DNA of 64,000 nt from Streptomyces broussonetiae (lineage in GTDB: Bacteria > Actinomycetota > Actinomycetes > Streptomycetales > Streptomycetaceae). A program made the position numbers and the translations under genes. Of this stretch, positions 60,731-64,000 are shown piece by piece. Location of the stretch: assembly GCF_009796285.1 (NCBI RefSeq), contig NZ_CP047020.1:2666001-2730000 (forward strand). The letters run 5' to 3'. Under the pieces are notes generated by a model that was not told the DNA's origin, did no database searches, and saw nothing but the letters and a program-made list of their open reading frames with translations. The stretch's first letter is position 1; the number at the start of each line of letters is the position of its first letter.

Positions 60731-61770
60731 TCCCGTCCCATGTCCCGGTGTACGACCACCGTCTCCACACCCTCGGCCGCGAGGCGCGCGGCGAGCTTCT
60801 CCGACACCGCCACCGAGCGGTGCTTGCCGCCGGTACAGCCGATGGCGATGGTCACATACCGTTTGCCCTCACGCCGATAGCCGGCCGCGATCAGGCGCAG
60901 CAGCTCGGCGTACCGGTCGAGGAACTCCTTGGCGCCGGGCTGGTTGAAGACATACGCGGCGACCTCCTCGTTCAGGCCGGAGAACGGACGCAGCTCCGGG
61001 ACCCAGTGCGGGTTGGGCAGGAACCGCATGTCCGCGACCAGGTCGGCGTCGACCGGCAGGCCGTACTTGAAGCCGAAGGACATCACCGTGGCCCGCAGCT
61101 CGGGCTCCTCCTCGCCGGCGAACTGGGCGTCCATCTTGGCGCGCAGCTCGTGCACGTTGAGGCTGGAGGTGTCGATCACCAGGTCGGCGTCCCCGCGCAG
61201 CTCGCGCAGCAGCTCGCGCTCGGCGGCGATGCCGTCCACGATGCGGCCGTCGCCCTGCAGCGGGTGCGGGCGGCGCACCGACTCGAAGCGGCGCACCAGG
61301 GCCTCGTCGGAGGACTCCAGGAAGACGATCCGCCGGGTGACGCCCCGGGAGTCCAGATCGGCGAGGGACTCGCGCAGGTTGTCGAAGAAGCGGCGGCCGC
61401 GCACGTCCACGACGACGGCGATCCGCGCCACGTTGCCCTGTGAGCGGGCGCCCAGCTCCACCATGGTCGGGATGAGGGCGGGCGGGAGGTTGTCCACGAC
61501 GAACCAGCCGAGGTCCTCCAGACACTTCGCCGCCGTCGACCGGCCCGCTCCGGACATGCCGGAGATGATCACCAGCTCGGGGATGGCCGCTTCGGGGGCC
61601 GCGGTCGCCGTGGCATCCGTACTCACCTGTGCTCCGTTTTCCTGGACCGCGGGCTGATCGCTTCCCTGGGGCGCGGGCTGATCGCCGGCCGCGGCCCGGG
61701 GCCGATCCTGGCTGACTTCCTCGTGCGCCCGATCTCGCTCTGCTGTGGGGTGTGCCTCGTGCTCGGTCAT
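60727..61770 (-). CDS. rapZ: RapZ-family nucleotide-binding protein (RNase adapter)
   Basis: A 347-residue RapZ/YvcJ protein. The P-loop reads [20 protein letters not shown], with Arg in place of the usual Walker A Lys, and [17 protein letters not shown] is the C-terminal signature. In E. coli RapZ binds GlcN6P and guides RNase E to a small RNA; its partner in Streptomyces is not settled. The first 60 or so residues are a Gln/Ala/Glu-rich, probably disordered extension not present in the 284-residue E. coli protein. It overlaps uvrC at its start and yvcK at its end. Confidence 0.94.
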   Translation of the reverse strand: MTEHEAHPTAERDRAHEEVSQDRPRAAAGDQPAPQGSDQPAVQENGAQVSTDATATAAPEAAIPELVIISGMSGAGRSTAAKCLEDLGWFVVDNLPPALIPTMVELGARSQGNVARIAVVVDVRGRRFFDNLRESLADLDSRGVTRRIVFLESSDEALVRRFESVRRPHPLQGDGRIVDGIAAERELLRELRGDADLVIDTSSLNVHELRAKMDAQFAGEEEPELRATVMSFGFKYGLPVDADLVADMRFLPNPHWVPELRPFSGLNEEVAAYVFNQPGAKEFLDRYAELLRLIAAGYRREGKRYVTIAIGCTGGKHRSVAVSEKLAARLAAEGVETVVVHRDMGRE

Positions 61771-63896
61771 GTCTCCTGCCCCCGTCGTTCGTCCGGGAGA
61801 CCCGCGGTCACGGGCTCCCCCGAGGAACCGCCCGTCGTATCGGGTTCCTCGTCTTCAATGATCTCTCCGGTCGCCGTGTTCACGGCGGGTGCGGCCGGAG
61901 CCGCCTGGGCGAGGGCCGCAGCGATGGTCTCGGCCGTCTTCCGGCCTATCCCGGGCACCTCCTGGATCTGTTCGATTGTCGCGGACCGGAGCTTCTTCAC
62001 CGAGCCGAAATGCTTGATGAGCGCCTGTTTGCGGGTATCGCCGAGGCCGGGGACGTCGTCCAGGGGGCCGGCGCGGAAGCGCTTGGCCCGCTTGGTGCGC
62101 TGGTAGGTGATCGCGAAGCGGTGGGCCTCGTCACGCACGCGCTGGAGCAGATAGAGGCCCTCGCTGGTACGCGGCAGGACCACCGGGTCGTCCTCGCCGG
62201 GCACCCAGACCTCCTCCAGACGCTTGGCGAGGCCGCAGACGGCGATGTCGTCGATGCCCAGCTCGTCCAGGGCGCGCCGGGCCGCCGCGACCTGCGGCTG
62301 GCCGCCGTCGACCACGACCAGCTGCGGCGGGTAGGCGAACTTCCTCGGACGGCCGTCGTCGTCCTTGAGGGAGCTGGTGATCTCGTCCGTGCCGTTGAGG
62401 ACGGACTCGCCGCCCGTGGGGACGGACTCACCGTCTGGGAGGACGGACTCACCGCCTGTGATGGTGTCCCCGCCGTCGGCCCACTCCCCCGTCTTCTCCT
62501 TCTCGGCGAGATAGCGCCTGAATCGGCGGCTGATCACCTCGTGCATGGAGCGGACGTCGTCCTGTCCCGCGAAGCCCTTGATCTGGAAGCGGCGGTACTC
62601 GCTCTTGCGCTGCAGGCCGTCCTCGAAGACGACCATGGAGGCGACCACGTCGTCCCCCTGGAGGTGGGAGATGTCGTAGCACTCGATCCTGAGCGGGGCG
62701 CTGTCCAGCTCGAGGGCCTCGGCGATCTCCTCCAGGGCGCGCGAGCGCGTGGTCAGGTCGGAGGCCCGCTTGGTCTTGTGCAGGGCGAGGGCCTGCTGGG
62801 CGTTGCGCTGCACGGTCTCCATGAGCGCCTTCTTGTCGCCGCGCTGCGGGATGCGCAGCGACATGTTCGCGCCACGGCGGCCGGTCAGCCACTCCTGGAC
62901 CGGCTCGACCGGCTCGGGCAGGGCCGGGACCAGGACCTCCTTGGGGACCGCGTCTCCGGTCTCCTCGCCGTACAGCTGCTGGAGCGCGTGCTCGACCAGC
63001 GCTCCGGTGGTGACGTCCTCGACCTTGTCGGTCACCCAGCCGCGCTGGCCGCGCACCCGGCCGCCGCGCACGTGGAAGATCTGGACGGCCGCCTCCAGCT
63101 CGTCCTCGGCGACGGCGATGAGGTCGGCGTCGGTCGCGTCGGCCAGCACGACCGCGTTCTTCTCCATGGCCTTCTTCAGGGCCTCGATGTCGTCGCGCAG
63201 CCGGGCGGCCCGCTCGTACTCCATGTCCTCGGCCGCCGTCGTCATCTGCTTCTCCAGACGGCGGAGGTAGGCGCCGGTACGGCCGGCCATGAAGTCGCAG
63301 AACTCCTCGGCCAGCTCCTGGTGCTCCTCGGGGCTGATCCGGCCGACGCAGGGGGCCGAGCACTTGCCGATGTAGCCGAGCAGGCAGGGGCGGCCGGTGC
63401 GGGCGGCGTTCTTGAACACACCGGCCGAGCAGGTGCGCACCGGGAAGACGCGCAGCAGCAGGTCGACGGTGTCCCGGATGGCCCAGGCGTGCCCGTACGG
63501 CCCGAAATACCGCACGCCCTTCTTCTTGTGACCGCGCATCACCTGCACGCGCGGGAACTCCTCGTTCATCGTCACGGCGAGGTAGGGGTAGCTCTTGTCG
63601 TCGCGGTACTTGACGTTGAACCGGGGGTCGTACTCCTTGATCCAGGAGTACTCCAGCTGGAGCGCCTCGACCTCCGTGGACACCACGGTCCACTCCACGG
63701 ACGCGGCGGTGGTCACCATCGTCCGGGTGCGCGGGTGCAGGTTCGCCAGGTCCTGGAAGTAGTTCGCCAGGCGCTGGCGCAGGCTCTTCGCCTTTCCGAC
63801 GTAGATCACCCGGCGGTGCTCGTCACGGAACCTGTACACCCCCGGAGAGTCCGGGATCTCACCCGGCCTGGGGCGGTAGCTGGAGGGGTCGGCCAT
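61767..63896 (-). CDS. uvrC: Excinuclease ABC subunit UvrC
   Basis: A 709-residue UvrC. GIY-YIG nuclease domain at about 12-95 ([20 protein letters not shown]), a UVR helix pair at about 210-245 ([20 protein letters not shown]), an RNase H-like nuclease domain in the middle ([20 protein letters not shown]), and two helix-hairpin-helix units near 620-680 ([16 protein letters not shown]). It makes both cuts in nucleotide excision repair. A low-complexity insert with three seven-residue repeats lies between about 478 and 502. ATG 63896 leads the operon; the promoter should lie in 63897-64000. Confidence 0.95.
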   Translation of the reverse strand: MADPSSYRPRPGEIPDSPGVYRFRDEHRRVIYVGKAKSLRQRLANYFQDLANLHPRTRTMVTTAASVEWTVVSTEVEALQLEYSWIKEYDPRFNVKYRDDKSYPYLAVTMNEEFPRVQVMRGHKKKGVRYFGPYGHAWAIRDTVDLLLRVFPVRTCSAGVFKNAARTGRPCLLGYIGKCSAPCVGRISPEEHQELAEEFCDFMAGRTGAYLRRLEKQMTTAAEDMEYERAARLRDDIEALKKAMEKNAVVLADATDADLIAVAEDELEAAVQIFHVRGGRVRGQRGWVTDKVEDVTTGALVEHALQQLYGEETGDAVPKEVLVPALPEPVEPVQEWLTGRRGANMSLRIPQRGDKKALMETVQRNAQQALALHKTKRASDLTTRSRALEEIAEALELDSAPLRIECYDISHLQGDDVVASMVVFEDGLQRKSEYRRFQIKGFAGQDDVRSMHEVISRRFRRYLAEKEKTGEWADGGDTITGGESVLPDGESVPTGGESVLNGTDEITSSLKDDDGRPRKFAYPPQLVVVDGGQPQVAAARRALDELGIDDIAVCGLAKRLEEVWVPGEDDPVVLPRTSEGLYLLQRVRDEAHRFAITYQRTKRAKRFRAGPLDDVPGLGDTRKQALIKHFGSVKKLRSATIEQIQEVPGIGRKTAETIAAALAQAAPAAPAVNTATGEIIEDEEPDTTGGSSGEPVTAGLPDERRGQET
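62399..62461. repeat. Three 21-bp tandem repeats inside uvrC
   Basis: Units 62399-62419, 62420-62440 and 62441-62461 all start GGACGGACTC. They encode GGESVLP-like seven-residue repeats in a linker of the nuclease domain. Confidence 0.85.
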
Positions 63897-64000
63897 GTCT
63901 CACACCCTACTGGCGAGCACCGACACCGCGTCGGGCCTGTGGACAACGCCCGCGCCGTCCCGCCCAGCAGCGGGAGTCCTTCCTCCAGACGGGCCGGCGC

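Overview
The window reads as a Streptomyces chromosome segment. Base composition is very GC-rich, genes are tightly packed with many ATGA/GTGA overlaps, and GTG and TTG starts are common. The gene content fits this genus: whiA, an RbpA-family protein, an actinobacterial sufR-sufBDC-sufSU operon, opcA, ctaA/ctaB, and a block holding central carbon metabolism beside whiA-yvcK-rapZ-uvrC. From memory the order resembles the S. coelicolor region around SCO1899-SCO1953, but I could not check this.

Layout. 1-2.9 kb: a polyol/sugar ABC transporter operon ending in a zinc dehydrogenase. 3-7.4 kb: a two-domain TerD protein, a TetR regulator, a 2H phosphoesterase, and ACC deaminase with its GntR regulator. 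7.5-9.6 kb: a Ro60 (TROVE) protein preceded on its own strand by three tandem Y-RNA-like genes, two of which carry a circularly permuted tRNA mimic. 9.6-17.1 kb: a PhoX-type phosphatase with a PHO-box-like site, a secreted nuclease/phosphatase, an ArsR-SRPBCC pair and hypothetical genes. 17.2-20.8 kb: dapA, a broken HAD gene, dapD, and a TetR-controlled SMR pump. 20.8-27.5 kb: the SUF iron-sulfur operon in the order sufR-B-D-Rieske-C-S-U-DUF59. 27.6-34.1 kb: an AAC(3)-like acetyltransferase, an ABC-2 exporter, ctaA, an amidohydrolase and ctaB. 34.5-41.1 kb: tkt-tal-zwf-opcA-pgl, the pentose phosphate operon. 41.1-47.7 kb: an alpha-glucoside uptake and hydrolysis operon and an orphan solute-binding protein. 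47.9-51.4 kb: a PadR-controlled FtsX-type ABC system. 51.5-64 kb: pgi, a broken MFS gene, rbpA-like, secG, tpiA-pgk, gap and whiA-yvcK-rapZ-uvrC.

How it fits together. Glucose released by the alpha-glucosidase could pass through pgi, the oxidative pentose phosphate genes and the lower glycolytic genes of the same region, with YvcK and RapZ as likely controllers of sugar-phosphate and cell-wall precursor flow. The suf operon and the heme A genes supply cofactors. The most unusual signal is the Ro60/Y-RNA locus at 7497-9551. Other observations are four strongly supported candidate operators, two multiply frameshifted pseudogenes, and short in-frame DNA repeats inside sufD, uvrC, an arsR-like gene and a 2H phosphoesterase gene.
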